DNA from: Pseudonocardia kujensis
GTDB taxonomy: Bacteria; Actinomycetota; Actinomycetes; Mycobacteriales; Pseudonocardiaceae
NCBI RefSeq assembly: GCF_021283305.1
Contig: NZ_JAJSOK010000004.1
Coordinates: 124,001 to 188,000 of the forward strand
Reading direction: 5' to 3'
Length of the DNA stretch: 64,000 nucleotides
Positions within the stretch are counted from its first letter, which is position 1, and each line of letters begins with the position of its first letter. This document shows, in pieces, positions 56,942-64,000 of the stretch. The notes under the pieces are model-generated. The model did no database searches, had not been told where the DNA came from, and worked only from the letters and a program-made list of their open reading frames with translations. Both the position numbers and the translations under genes were made by a program.

Positions 56942-58894
56942 GTGACCGCTCCCCCCGCCCCCGCGCTCGAGGTGCTCCACCGCGTCTTCGGCTACGAGGC
57001 GTTCCGGGGGCCGCAGCAGGAGGTCGTGGAGCACGTCTGCGCGGGGGGCGACGCCCTGGTCCTCATGCCCACGGGCGGCGGCAAGTCGCTGTGCTACCAG
57101 GTCCCGGCGCTGGTCCGGCCGGGCACGGGCGTGGTGATCTCGCCGTTGATCGCGCTCATGCAGGACCAGGTCGACGCGCTGCGCACCCTCGGGGTCGACG
57201 CCGGGTTCCTCAACTCCACCCAGAGCCCGGAGGAGCGCCGGGACACCGAGCGGGCCCTGCTCGCCGGCGAGCTGGACCTGCTCTACCTCGCCCCGGAGCG
57301 GCTGCGCGTCGGGTCGACGGTCGACCTGCTGGACCGACTGGCGGGCCAGGGCGGCATCGCGCTGTTCGCGATCGACGAGGCGCACTGCGTGGCGCAGTGG
57401 GGCCACGACTTCCGGCCGGACTACCTCATGCTCTCGGAGCTGCACCGGCGCTGGCCCGCCGTGCCGCGCATCGCGCTCACCGCCACGGCCACCGAGCACA
57501 CCCGCGCGGAGATCGCCGAGCGGCTCGATCTCACCGGCGCCAAGCAGGTCGTCGCGAGCTTCGACCGGCCCAACATCCAGTACCGGATCGTGCCGAAGGC
57601 CGAACCGCGCCGGCAGCTGCTCGATCTCCTCCGCACCGAGCACGCCGGCGACTCCGGCATCGTCTACTGCCTGTCCCGCAAGTCGGTGGAGCAGACCGCG
57701 GAGTTCCTCGCCGCGCAGGGCATTCCGGCGCTGCCCTACCACGCCGGACTCGACGCCGGGGTCCGCCGCGAGCACCAGGCCCGGTTCCTCCGCGAGGAGG
57801 GCCTGGTCATGTGCGCGACCATCGCGTTCGGGATGGGGATCGACAAACCGGACGTCCGGTTCGTCGCCCACCTCGACCTGCCCAAGTCGGTCGAGGGCTA
57901 CTACCAGGAGACCGGCCGCGCCGGCCGGGACGGGCTGCCGTCCACGGCCTGGCTCGCGTACGGGCTGGCCGACGTGGTGCAGCAGCGCAAGATGATCGAC
58001 GACTCGGAGGGCGACCAGGCCCACAAGCGCCGCCTCGCCCAGCACCTCGACGCGATGCTCGCGCTGTGCGAGACCGTCGAGTGCCGGCGGGTGCAGCTGC
58101 TCGCCTACTTCTCGGAGAAGGCCGAGCCGTGCGGCAACTGCGACACCTGCCTCACCCCGGCGGAGTCGTGGGACGGCACGGTGCCGGCCCAGAAGCTGCT
58201 GTCCACGGTGTGGCGGCTCAAGCGCGAGCGGAACCAGAGCTTCGGGGCCGGGCAGGTCGTCGACATCCTGGTCGGCAAGCGCACGGCGAAGGTCGAGCAG
58301 TCCCGGCACGACGAGCTGTCCACCTTCGGCATCGGTACCGAGCTGTCCGAGCAGGAGTGGCGCGGCGTCGTCCGGCAGCTGCTGGCGCGCGGGCTGGTCG
58401 AGGTCGGTGGGGCCTACAACACGCTGCAGCTCACGGAGGGCAGCTCGGCGGTGCTCAAGGGCGAGCGCCAGGTGATGCTGCGCAAGGACCCCGAGCGCAC
58501 GCGCACCCGGCGGTCCTCGCGCGCCACGGCCCCGGCGGCGGACCTGCCCGCCGCGGCGGCGCCGGTGTTCGAGCGGCTCCGGGCCTGGCGGGCCGCGACG
58601 GCCAAGGAGCAGGGCGTCCCCGCCTACGTGATCTTCCACGACGCCACGCTGCGCGCGATCGCCGCACTCGCCCCCTCCTCCCCCGCCGCCCTCGGCACGG
58701 TCAGCGGGGTGGGCGAGAACAAGCTCGCGAAGTACGGGGCGGGGGTGCTGGCGGCCGTCGCGGGCGCCGACGGGGGCGCCACGGGTCCCACTGCCGGCTC
58801 CACTCCCCCGGCGGCGGGCCCGCCCGAGGAGGACCGGCCGCTGGACGAGCCGCCGGAGCCGGACTACCCGGAGGACGACCCGTGGGGTCCGTGA
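56942..58894 (+). CDS. recQ: ATP-dependent DNA helicase RecQ
   Basis: A 3'-5' superfamily 2 helicase in recombination and fork repair. The 650-residue protein has motif [18 protein letters not shown], motif [17 protein letters not shown], motif [16 protein letters not shown], motif [18 protein letters not shown] and motif [14 protein letters not shown]. The RQC zinc site is [20 protein letters not shown] with CDTC. An HRDC domain follows at about 545-615 ([20 protein letters not shown]) with an acidic Pro-rich tail. Full length and all motifs intact. GTG start 56942, probably leaderless. Confidence 0.95.
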   Translation: MTAPPAPALEVLHRVFGYEAFRGPQQEVVEHVCAGGDALVLMPTGGGKSLCYQVPALVRPGTGVVISPLIALMQDQVDALRTLGVDAGFLNSTQSPEERRDTERALLAGELDLLYLAPERLRVGSTVDLLDRLAGQGGIALFAIDEAHCVAQWGHDFRPDYLMLSELHRRWPAVPRIALTATATEHTRAEIAERLDLTGAKQVVASFDRPNIQYRIVPKAEPRRQLLDLLRTEHAGDSGIVYCLSRKSVEQTAEFLAAQGIPALPYHAGLDAGVRREHQARFLREEGLVMCATIAFGMGIDKPDVRFVAHLDLPKSVEGYYQETGRAGRDGLPSTAWLAYGLADVVQQRKMIDDSEGDQAHKRRLAQHLDAMLALCETVECRRVQLLAYFSEKAEPCGNCDTCLTPAESWDGTVPAQKLLSTVWRLKRERNQSFGAGQVVDILVGKRTAKVEQSRHDELSTFGIGTELSEQEWRGVVRQLLARGLVEVGGAYNTLQLTEGSSAVLKGERQVMLRKDPERTRTRRSSRATAPAADLPAAAAPVFERLRAWRAATAKEQGVPAYVIFHDATLRAIAALAPSSPAALGTVSGVGENKLAKYGAGVLAAVAGADGGATGPTAGSTPPAAGPPEEDRPLDEPPEPDYPEDDPWGP

Positions 58895-58984
58895 GCGCCC
58901 GCGTCACCCCGTCGGCCCCTCGGTTCGGCCCGCCGAACGCTCGATAATCGCGGACGGACCCGCCGCCGACCATCAGGAGGATGC

Positions 58985-59947
58985 GTGCCGGAACCGACCG
59001 GCCTGCCCGCGCGGATCGCGCAACGGCTGCGCCTGCCCGTGATCGCCGCGCCGATGCTGCGGGTCTCCGGCCCGGACCTGGTGGTGGCGGCGTGCGAGGC
59101 GGGCGTCGTGGGCGGCTTCCCCACCGCCAACGCCCGCAGCGCCGACGAGCTCGACCGGTGGCTGGCCGAGATCGGCGCACGGTCCGGCCCGGCCGCCGCA
59201 CCCTGCGCGCCGAACCTGATCATGCGTTCGCCGCGCCTCGCCGAGGACCTCGCGGTGCTGGTGCGGCACCGGGTCGAGCTGGTGATCGCGAGCGTCGGGT
59301 CGCCGGCGCCGATCCTCGGCCCGCTGCACGACGTCGGCGCGCTCGTGCTGGCCGACGTCGCGACCCTGCGCCACGCCGAGCGGGCCGCCGCAGCCGGGGC
59401 GGACGGGCTGGTCCTGCTCGCCGCGGGCGCGGGCGGGCAGACCGGCTGGATGAACCCCTTCGCGTTCGTCCGGGCCGTGCGCGGCTTCTTCGCCGGCCCG
59501 GTCGTGCTCGCGGGTGGGATCGGTGACGGGACCGCCCTCGCCGCCGCCCGTACCCTGGGCGCCGACCTCGGCTACCTGGGCACCGCGTTCCTCGCCACCC
59601 AGGAGAGCATGGCGGCACCCGAGTACAAGCGGATGTGCGTCGACAGCACGCTCGACGACGTCGTCCTGACCCGGGCGTTCACCGGCCTGCCCAGCAGCAT
59701 GCTCGCCCCCGCCATCCGCGCCGCGGGCCTCGACCCGGCCGCCCTCGACGAGACGGTCACCCCGGCCGACGCCGACGCCCTCTACGGCCACGGCGGCCTC
59801 GGCCCGCGTCGCTGGACCGAGGTCTGGAGCGCCGGCCACTCGGTCTCCGGGGTCCGCGAGATCCCGACCGTCGACGAGCTCGTCGACCGCCTCGCCCGCG
59901 AGTACGAGGCCGCCGGCAGACCGGACCGCGCCGGAGCCCCCTCGTAG
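58985..59947 (+). CDS. Nitronate monooxygenase family protein
   Basis: A 320-residue TIM-barrel FMN protein of the 2-nitropropane dioxygenase/nitronate monooxygenase family. Conserved segments: LPVIAAPMLRVSGPDLVVAA, ACEAGVVGGFPTANARS, GLVLLAAGAGGQTGWMNPFA (substrate loop), GPVVLAGGIGDGTALAAART and LGADLGYLGTAFLATQES. The catalytic histidine of class I enzymes (often GHxGG) reads GAGGQTG here, so the activity may differ. The gene lies upstream of an acyl-CoA synthetase and may serve the same pathway. GTG 58985 follows AGGAGG. Confidence 0.85.
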   Translation: MPEPTGLPARIAQRLRLPVIAAPMLRVSGPDLVVAACEAGVVGGFPTANARSADELDRWLAEIGARSGPAAAPCAPNLIMRSPRLAEDLAVLVRHRVELVIASVGSPAPILGPLHDVGALVLADVATLRHAERAAAAGADGLVLLAAGAGGQTGWMNPFAFVRAVRGFFAGPVVLAGGIGDGTALAAARTLGADLGYLGTAFLATQESMAAPEYKRMCVDSTLDDVVLTRAFTGLPSSMLAPAIRAAGLDPAALDETVTPADADALYGHGGLGPRRWTEVWSAGHSVSGVREIPTVDELVDRLAREYEAAGRPDRAGAPS

Positions 59948-60100
59948 CGCGCCGTGGGAGGACGCTGTCCTAGGCCGGTGCCAGCACCGCTGCCACACCC
60001 GCCGTCCTGAACGGTCGTCGTGGCCCGCTGTCGCGCGGCCACCGTCGCGCCCCTGACCGAGCCCGCCCCTGACGTCCACCGCCGCACCGAGGGAGCCCCC

Positions 60101-61687
60101 ATGAGCACGGAGATCCGGAGCACCACCGCCGCCACCGGCACCCCGCCCCTGTGGGCGGGCACCACCGTCGGGACGCTGGTGCTGCGTGCGTTGCGTCGCT
60201 ACCCGGACCGGGTCGCGTTCGCGTCGGACGCCGGAACGCTCACCTACGCCGCCGTGACCGACCTCGTCGGACGGATCCAACGGGTGCTCGCGGAGCGCGG
60301 GTTCCGCCGCGGCGACCGGATCGGGCTCCTGGCCGGCAACAGTCCGGAGGCCTGGTGCGCGGGCATCGCGGTGCAGGCCGCCGGCATGGCCACCTCGTGG
60401 CTGCACCCGCTGGGCTCGGTGGAGGACCAGCTCTACCAGCTCGCCGACCTCGGCGCGGCCGGCTGCCTGGTCGACGCCCACCGGCACGGCGCCCGCGGGG
60501 CGGAGCTGGCCGGGGGCTCCGGCGACGTGCCGGTGCTCGGCCTCGGCCCGTCGGACTTCGGCCCGGACCTGCTCGCCGAGGCGGCCGCGGGCGGCACCGC
60601 GAGCGCGCACGACGTCGCGCACGTCGACGACATCGCGCTGGTCAACTACACCGGCGGCACCACGGGCCGGCCCAAGGGCGTGATGCGCCGGCACCCGGCC
60701 GTCACGCACATCATGTCCGTCGGCACCCTCACCGACTTCGAGATCCCCTTCGACGCCCGGTACCTCGCCGTCGCACCGATCACGCACGTCGCGGGCACCA
60801 AGGTCGTCCCGGTCCTGCAGCGCGGCGGCACCGTGCACCTGCAGGACGGCTTCGATCCGGGCCGCGTCCTGGAGACGATCGAACGCGAGCGGATCACGAT
60901 GACCCTGGCCGTGCCGACGATGATCTACGCACTGCTCGACCACCCCGCCCTCGACCGCACCGACCTCGGCTCGCTGGAGCTGCTGCTCTACGGCGCCTCC
61001 CCCATGTCGCCGACGCGGCTGGCGGAGGGCCTGGAGCGGATCGGGCCGGTGTTCTCGCAGCTCTACGGGCAGACCGAGTGCTACCCGATCAGCGTTCTGC
61101 GCCGGGCCGAGCACGCCGACCCGACCCTCGACGGGTCGTGCGGGGTGCCGATCAGCACCGTCGACGTCACGCTCCTCGACCCGGAGGGCAACCCCGTCGA
61201 GCCCGGCGAGCCGGGCGAGATCTGCGTGCGGGGCCCCGGCACGATGGAGGAGTACTGGCGCAAGCCCGACCTCACCGCGCAGGCCTTCGCGCACGGCTGG
61301 CTGCACACCGGCGACGTCGCCCGGCGCGACGACCGGGGTTACCTCACGATCGTCGACCGCACCAAGGACATGATCATCAGTGGCGGCTTCAACGTGTTCC
61401 CGCGTGAGGTGGAGGACGCGTTGACCAGCCACGACGCCGTCGCGATGGCCGCGGTGTTCGGGCTGCCGGACGAGAAGTGGGGCGAGGCCGTGACCGCCGC
61501 GGTCGTGCTGCGGCCCGGCGCGCGGGCGACCGCCGAGGAGCTGGCCGCGCACGTGCGGGCCCTCAAGGGCGCGGTGCAGACGCCGAAGTCCGTCCACCTG
61601 GTCGAGGCCCTGCCGACGACGGCCGTCGGCAAGATCGACAAGAAGGCGTTGCGGGCCGGCCTGCGGACCGGCGGGCTCGAGCGGTAG
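60101..61687 (+). CDS. AMP-dependent acyl-CoA synthetase
   Basis: A 528-residue adenylate-forming enzyme: the P-loop-like motif NYTGGTTGRPKGVMRRH (A3), LYGQTECYPISVL (A5), GWLHTGDVARRDDRGYLTIV (A7), RTKDMIISGGFNVFPREVED (A8) and the A10 lysine in TTAVGKIDKKALR. These match the medium/long-chain fatty acid or aryl acid CoA ligase group. The chain length of the substrate is not deducible. ATG 60101 follows GAGGGAG. Together with the acyl-CoA dehydrogenase (55652) and enoyl-CoA hydratase (49707) it gives three steps of acyl-CoA metabolism in the region. Confidence 0.93.
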   Translation: MSTEIRSTTAATGTPPLWAGTTVGTLVLRALRRYPDRVAFASDAGTLTYAAVTDLVGRIQRVLAERGFRRGDRIGLLAGNSPEAWCAGIAVQAAGMATSWLHPLGSVEDQLYQLADLGAAGCLVDAHRHGARGAELAGGSGDVPVLGLGPSDFGPDLLAEAAAGGTASAHDVAHVDDIALVNYTGGTTGRPKGVMRRHPAVTHIMSVGTLTDFEIPFDARYLAVAPITHVAGTKVVPVLQRGGTVHLQDGFDPGRVLETIERERITMTLAVPTMIYALLDHPALDRTDLGSLELLLYGASPMSPTRLAEGLERIGPVFSQLYGQTECYPISVLRRAEHADPTLDGSCGVPISTVDVTLLDPEGNPVEPGEPGEICVRGPGTMEEYWRKPDLTAQAFAHGWLHTGDVARRDDRGYLTIVDRTKDMIISGGFNVFPREVEDALTSHDAVAMAAVFGLPDEKWGEAVTAAVVLRPGARATAEELAAHVRALKGAVQTPKSVHLVEALPTTAVGKIDKKALRAGLRTGGLER

Positions 61688-61717
61688 CCCTCGGCGGGCG
61701 CAGGCCGTCCCCGCACG

Positions 61718-62887
61718 TCACCCGTCCGAGGTCGCCTCCGCCGCGCCGCCGCCGCCCGAGGCGCTGCTGCCGGTGGCGGCGCCGTCAGCAGGTCCGGTGC
61801 GGAGCAGCGCCAGCTCGTGTTCGGCCGCACCGAGCCGACGGTGCAGGTCGGCGACCTCCCGAGCGTGCTCGGCGGTACGCCGGTCCAGCGCCGTGGCGTG
61901 CTCCGCCCGCAGCCGATCCTGCGCCTCGGAGGCGCCTGTGCGGAGGGCCGCCACCTGGGCGGCGTGCTCCTCGCGCAGCCCGGCCAGCGCGCTGTCCAGC
62001 TCGGCGCGATGGGTGGCGGCGGCGTCCCGGGACCGCCGGCGTTCGGCGTCGAGCTCCGCCCGGTACTCCTCGGCGGCGGCGCGACTGCGTTCCCGCTCCG
62101 CCTCGAGTTCCGCCCGGTGGGTCTGCGCCGCTTCGCGCGCGCGGCGCCGTTCGGCGTCGAGGTCGGCGTCGCGGGCCGCGAGGGTGGCGCGCAGGGCGGC
62201 CAGCTCGTCGCGCAGCTGCGCGGTCTGGGCGGCCGCGGCCTCGGCGAGCTCCTCGGCCCGCACCGCCCGGTCCTCCAGGGCGACGGATCGGCCCTCGGCG
62301 CGCAGTTTGTCCCGCTCCGCGGCGGCCGCCGCCTGCTCTGCCCGCGTGCGGGCCCGGTCGGCCTCCGCCCGCAGCTCCACCGCCTCGGCGGCCCGCGTGT
62401 CCGCCTCCGCCTGCTTCGCCTCGGCCCGGGCCCCGCGCTCCTCCGCGGCCAGCCGCGCGCCGTGGTCCTCCGCCGCCCGCGCCAGCGCCGCGTCCCGCGC
62501 CGCCAATGCCTCGCGGACCTCGTCGTCGAGCTGCGCGCGCAGCACCGCGACGCCGTCGAGCACCGCGGTGAGCGGGCCGCTCGCGGCGGCGAGCCGGGCT
62601 CCGAGGTCGTCGACGGCGGTGACCGCCCCCGCCGTGTCCCCCTCCTCGCGCAACGACTCGACCGCGACGAACGCCGCTTCGGCGTCCTTGCAGCTCAACC
62701 CCTTCGTCCCCCAGGTCCGGCCGTCCTGGCAGTAGCGCGGCCGGTTGCCCCGCCCCGCCAGCACGGGCAGCGGTTCCCGGCAGCGCCGGAACGCGCACCG
62801 GCGGGGCTCCCCTCCGATCTCCCCGGGCGTCCCGGCGCGCGCCGCCGCCGTTTCCGCAGGTCGCCGTGCCATCGCCGGCTCCTCCAC
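61718..62887 (-). CDS. Coiled-coil protein with N-terminal Cys motif
   Basis: A 389-residue protein. Residues about 25-70 form a small Cys/Arg-rich module, RCAFRRCREPLPVLAGRG then RPRYCQDGRTWGTKGLSCKD, with C-x4-C...C-x12-C spacing that could bind zinc. From residue about 100 to 365 the sequence is a nearly uninterrupted Ala/Arg/Glu coiled coil (ERRRAREAAQTHRAELEAER and similar heptads), then a Gly/Ala/Ser tail. The layout recalls KfrA-like plasmid or partition proteins, but similarity is only in form. Two related palindromes lie upstream, suggesting autoregulation. GTG 62887 has a perfect AGGAGG; ATG 62872 with GGAGGAG is an alternative. Confidence 0.7.
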   Translation of the reverse strand: MEEPAMARRPAETAAARAGTPGEIGGEPRRCAFRRCREPLPVLAGRGNRPRYCQDGRTWGTKGLSCKDAEAAFVAVESLREEGDTAGAVTAVDDLGARLAAASGPLTAVLDGVAVLRAQLDDEVREALAARDAALARAAEDHGARLAAEERGARAEAKQAEADTRAAEAVELRAEADRARTRAEQAAAAAERDKLRAEGRSVALEDRAVRAEELAEAAAAQTAQLRDELAALRATLAARDADLDAERRRAREAAQTHRAELEAERERSRAAAEEYRAELDAERRRSRDAAATHRAELDSALAGLREEHAAQVAALRTGASEAQDRLRAEHATALDRRTAEHAREVADLHRRLGAAEHELALLRTGPADGAATGSSASGGGGAAEATSDG

Positions 62888-62900
62888 GCGTGCCTCCTGA

Positions 62901-62947
62901 AACTACATAGTTCTAATTCATATAGGAGAACTACAGTTCTGTAGTTC
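62901..62947. promoter_or_regulatory. Two operator-like palindromes upstream of coiled-coil gene
   Basis: AACTACATAGTT (62901-62912) and the perfect GAACTACAG-TT-CTGTAGTTC (62928-62947) share the half-site AACTA and are 31 bp apart centre to centre. They flank an A+T-rich segment (TATATGAATTAG on the minus strand) that probably holds the promoter. Confidence 0.7.
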
Positions 62948-62989
62948 GCAGCATACTCAACCAAGGAGAACACCTCTTCTCCTGGGTCG

Positions 62990-63260
62990 GACGCCGGCCT
63001 GTGGCCCGAGCGCCCCGAAAAAGTGGGTGCCCTGTCTCAGCGAAGCTGGCACCCGCGCGGGGGGCTTGCCAGCATGTCTCAGCTCAGAGCGCGATCCAGG
63101 CCGGCAGACGGTGGCCGGTCGAGCGCCTGCACTCGTGGATGAACGGCGACGGCAGGCTGTGCGGCGGCACCGACGAACGCGCGATGTCGTCGAGTTCTAC
63201 CTCTACCTCGCCGCCGCGCTGACCGTGATCCGCCGTCTGATCAACTCCGCCTCGAAGCAC
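62990..63260 (+). pseudogene. IS5-type transposase C-terminal remnant
   Basis: Two frames together give the end of an IS5-family DDE transposase: RRWPVERLHSWMNGDGRLC in one frame, then DVVEFYLYLAAALTVIRRLI in the next, with a frameshift near 63175. The WxVER-HSW motif contains the last catalytic glutamate region of IS5/IS1031-type enzymes. The N-terminal two thirds and the terminal inverted repeats are not seen. It marks an old insertion beside the coiled-coil gene. Confidence 0.7.
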
Positions 63261-63331
63261 GCCGCGATGAGTTCCGGGCGAAGATCCGGTCCTCTCCGGT
63301 GAGATGTGCCCACGCAGGACGGAGTGCTGAC

Positions 63332-63811
63332 ATGGACGCCACCCGGATCACCGAGATCCTTACCGACCCCGTCACCCTCGAGCTGGTCGAGCGGTCGCCG
63401 CTGATGCGGATCGGGTACACCGGGCTGGACGGGGCGCCGAGGGTCGTTCCGCTCGCCTACCTGCTGCGCGCCGAGACCTTCGTCTTCTGCACCGTCACCT
63501 CCTCGGACAAGGTGCCCGCGCTGCAGCGCGACCCGCGAGTGGCGATCACGATCGACGTCCCGCAGCCGCTGTGCTGCCTCCTGGTGCGCGGCACCGCGCA
63601 CGTCGAGGTCGTCGACGGCGTGCCGGAGGAGTACCTGCAGGCTTCGCACCGCACCGTTCCGGCTGAGCAGCACGAGGCCTTCGACGCCCAGGTGCGCGGG
63701 CTCTACGACTCGATGGCCCGCGTCGTCGTCACGCCGACCTGGGTGCGGCTCAACGACTTCCAGCGCACGGCCCCCCGGGCGGTCGAAAGGATCGTCGCCG
63801 CCAAGAGCTGA
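63332..63811 (+). CDS. Pyridoxamine 5'-phosphate oxidase-like split-barrel protein
   Basis: A 159-residue FMN- or F420-binding split-barrel protein: VERSPLMRIGYTGLDGAPRV, VPLAYLLRAETFVFCTVTSS, DKVPALQRDPRVAITIDVPQ, and LVRGTAHVEVVDGVPEEYLQ. This block order is typical of actinobacterial PNPOx-like flavin/deazaflavin oxidoreductases, some of which use F420; the cofactor cannot be decided. ATG 63332 follows ACGGAG. It follows the transposase remnant and shows no operon partner. The sequence from 63812 to 64000 contains only a short frame with no family features. Confidence 0.8.
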   Translation: MDATRITEILTDPVTLELVERSPLMRIGYTGLDGAPRVVPLAYLLRAETFVFCTVTSSDKVPALQRDPRVAITIDVPQPLCCLLVRGTAHVEVVDGVPEEYLQASHRTVPAEQHEAFDAQVRGLYDSMARVVVTPTWVRLNDFQRTAPRAVERIVAAKS

Positions 63812-64000
63812 GGGCGCGAGCCGCCGGGGCACCGGTGACGGGGCCCGGCGGGTTCGCCATCAGCGACGGGCGCTCGGTGGAGGTCTACGCCAATCCGAGA
63901 CCGCGCACGACTGCGCCCGCGAGCACTGAGCAGCAGAGCGTGTCGATCCCGGCGCACGGCCGTCGTATGCCGCCAGCGCCGCGCCGCGCCACGAACGCGA

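Noticed and set aside
63835..63930. Short frame GTG 63835 to TGA 63930
   Set aside because: Thirty-one codons, no ribosome binding site or leaderless box, no recognised similarity.

Overview
The window is about 73% G+C chromosomal DNA from an actinobacterium, most likely Pseudonocardia or a close relative in the Pseudonocardiales. Evidence: RbpA, a GarA-type FHA protein with its TTSVF phosphosite beside gcvH and a DUF151 nuclease (an order shared with mycobacteria), several F420-linked enzymes including an Fgd-type glucose-6-phosphate dehydrogenase, and many genes that begin 6-7 bases after a TANNNT -10 box, the layout of leaderless actinobacterial transcripts. I saw no rRNA, tRNA or CRISPR array.

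Layout. 1-8.1 kb: partial DUF885 gene, rbpA with a SigR-like promoter, a UMF1-type transporter, a glycerophosphodiesterase, a LigD-like repair protein whose ligase domain has lost its lysine, then bfd and bfr behind iron-box-like sites. 8.2-14.1 kb: AraC/VOC pair, UvrA-like ABC ATPase, an SDR gene and a divergent Imm5-like gene sharing twin operators, and an LLM oxidoreductase. 14.2-20.7 kb: cydAB, with cydA frameshifted at a G-run, followed by a decayed accessory stretch (TetR, XRE, AKR and GAF remnants) around an intact, foreign-looking polysaccharide deacetylase gene. 20.7-28.8 kb: nuclease, HNH, PASTA, nitroreductase and peptidase E genes, a DUF4232 lipoprotein, a Ser/Thr kinase with reversed topology, and a MarR gene divergent from asnB.

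28.9-45.7 kb: asnB, a double DUF427 protein, MarR, coaA, two CNNM/CBS membrane proteins, and gcvP under a tandem glycine riboswitch. The MerR/DUF151/garA/gcvH/pgsA-like group follows; then OsmC and a ThDP enzyme. 45.8-49.6 kb: a signalling group with MEDS-STAS, MEDS-ATPase, a BTAD regulator and an RsbW-like ATPase. 49.7-61.7 kb: enoyl-CoA hydratase, Fgd, two heterodimer-type ABC exporters, a four-copy array of palindromes with an exact 41-bp period, acyl-CoA dehydrogenase, RecQ, a nitronate monooxygenase-like protein and an acyl-CoA synthetase. 61.7-64 kb: a coiled-coil protein with two operator-like palindromes, an IS5-type transposase remnant and a PNPOx-like protein.

Themes: CoA and acyl metabolism (coaA, acyl-CoA synthetase, dehydrogenase, hydratase), glycine and 2-oxoglutarate control (gcvP, gcvH, garA), DNA repair (LigD, RecQ, UvrA-like), F420 redox chemistry, and partner-switch signalling. 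The least explained items are the 41-bp palindrome array, the twin operators that abut a leaderless promoter, TAG stop codons that double as the start of the next gene's -10 box, and the MEDS signalling group.
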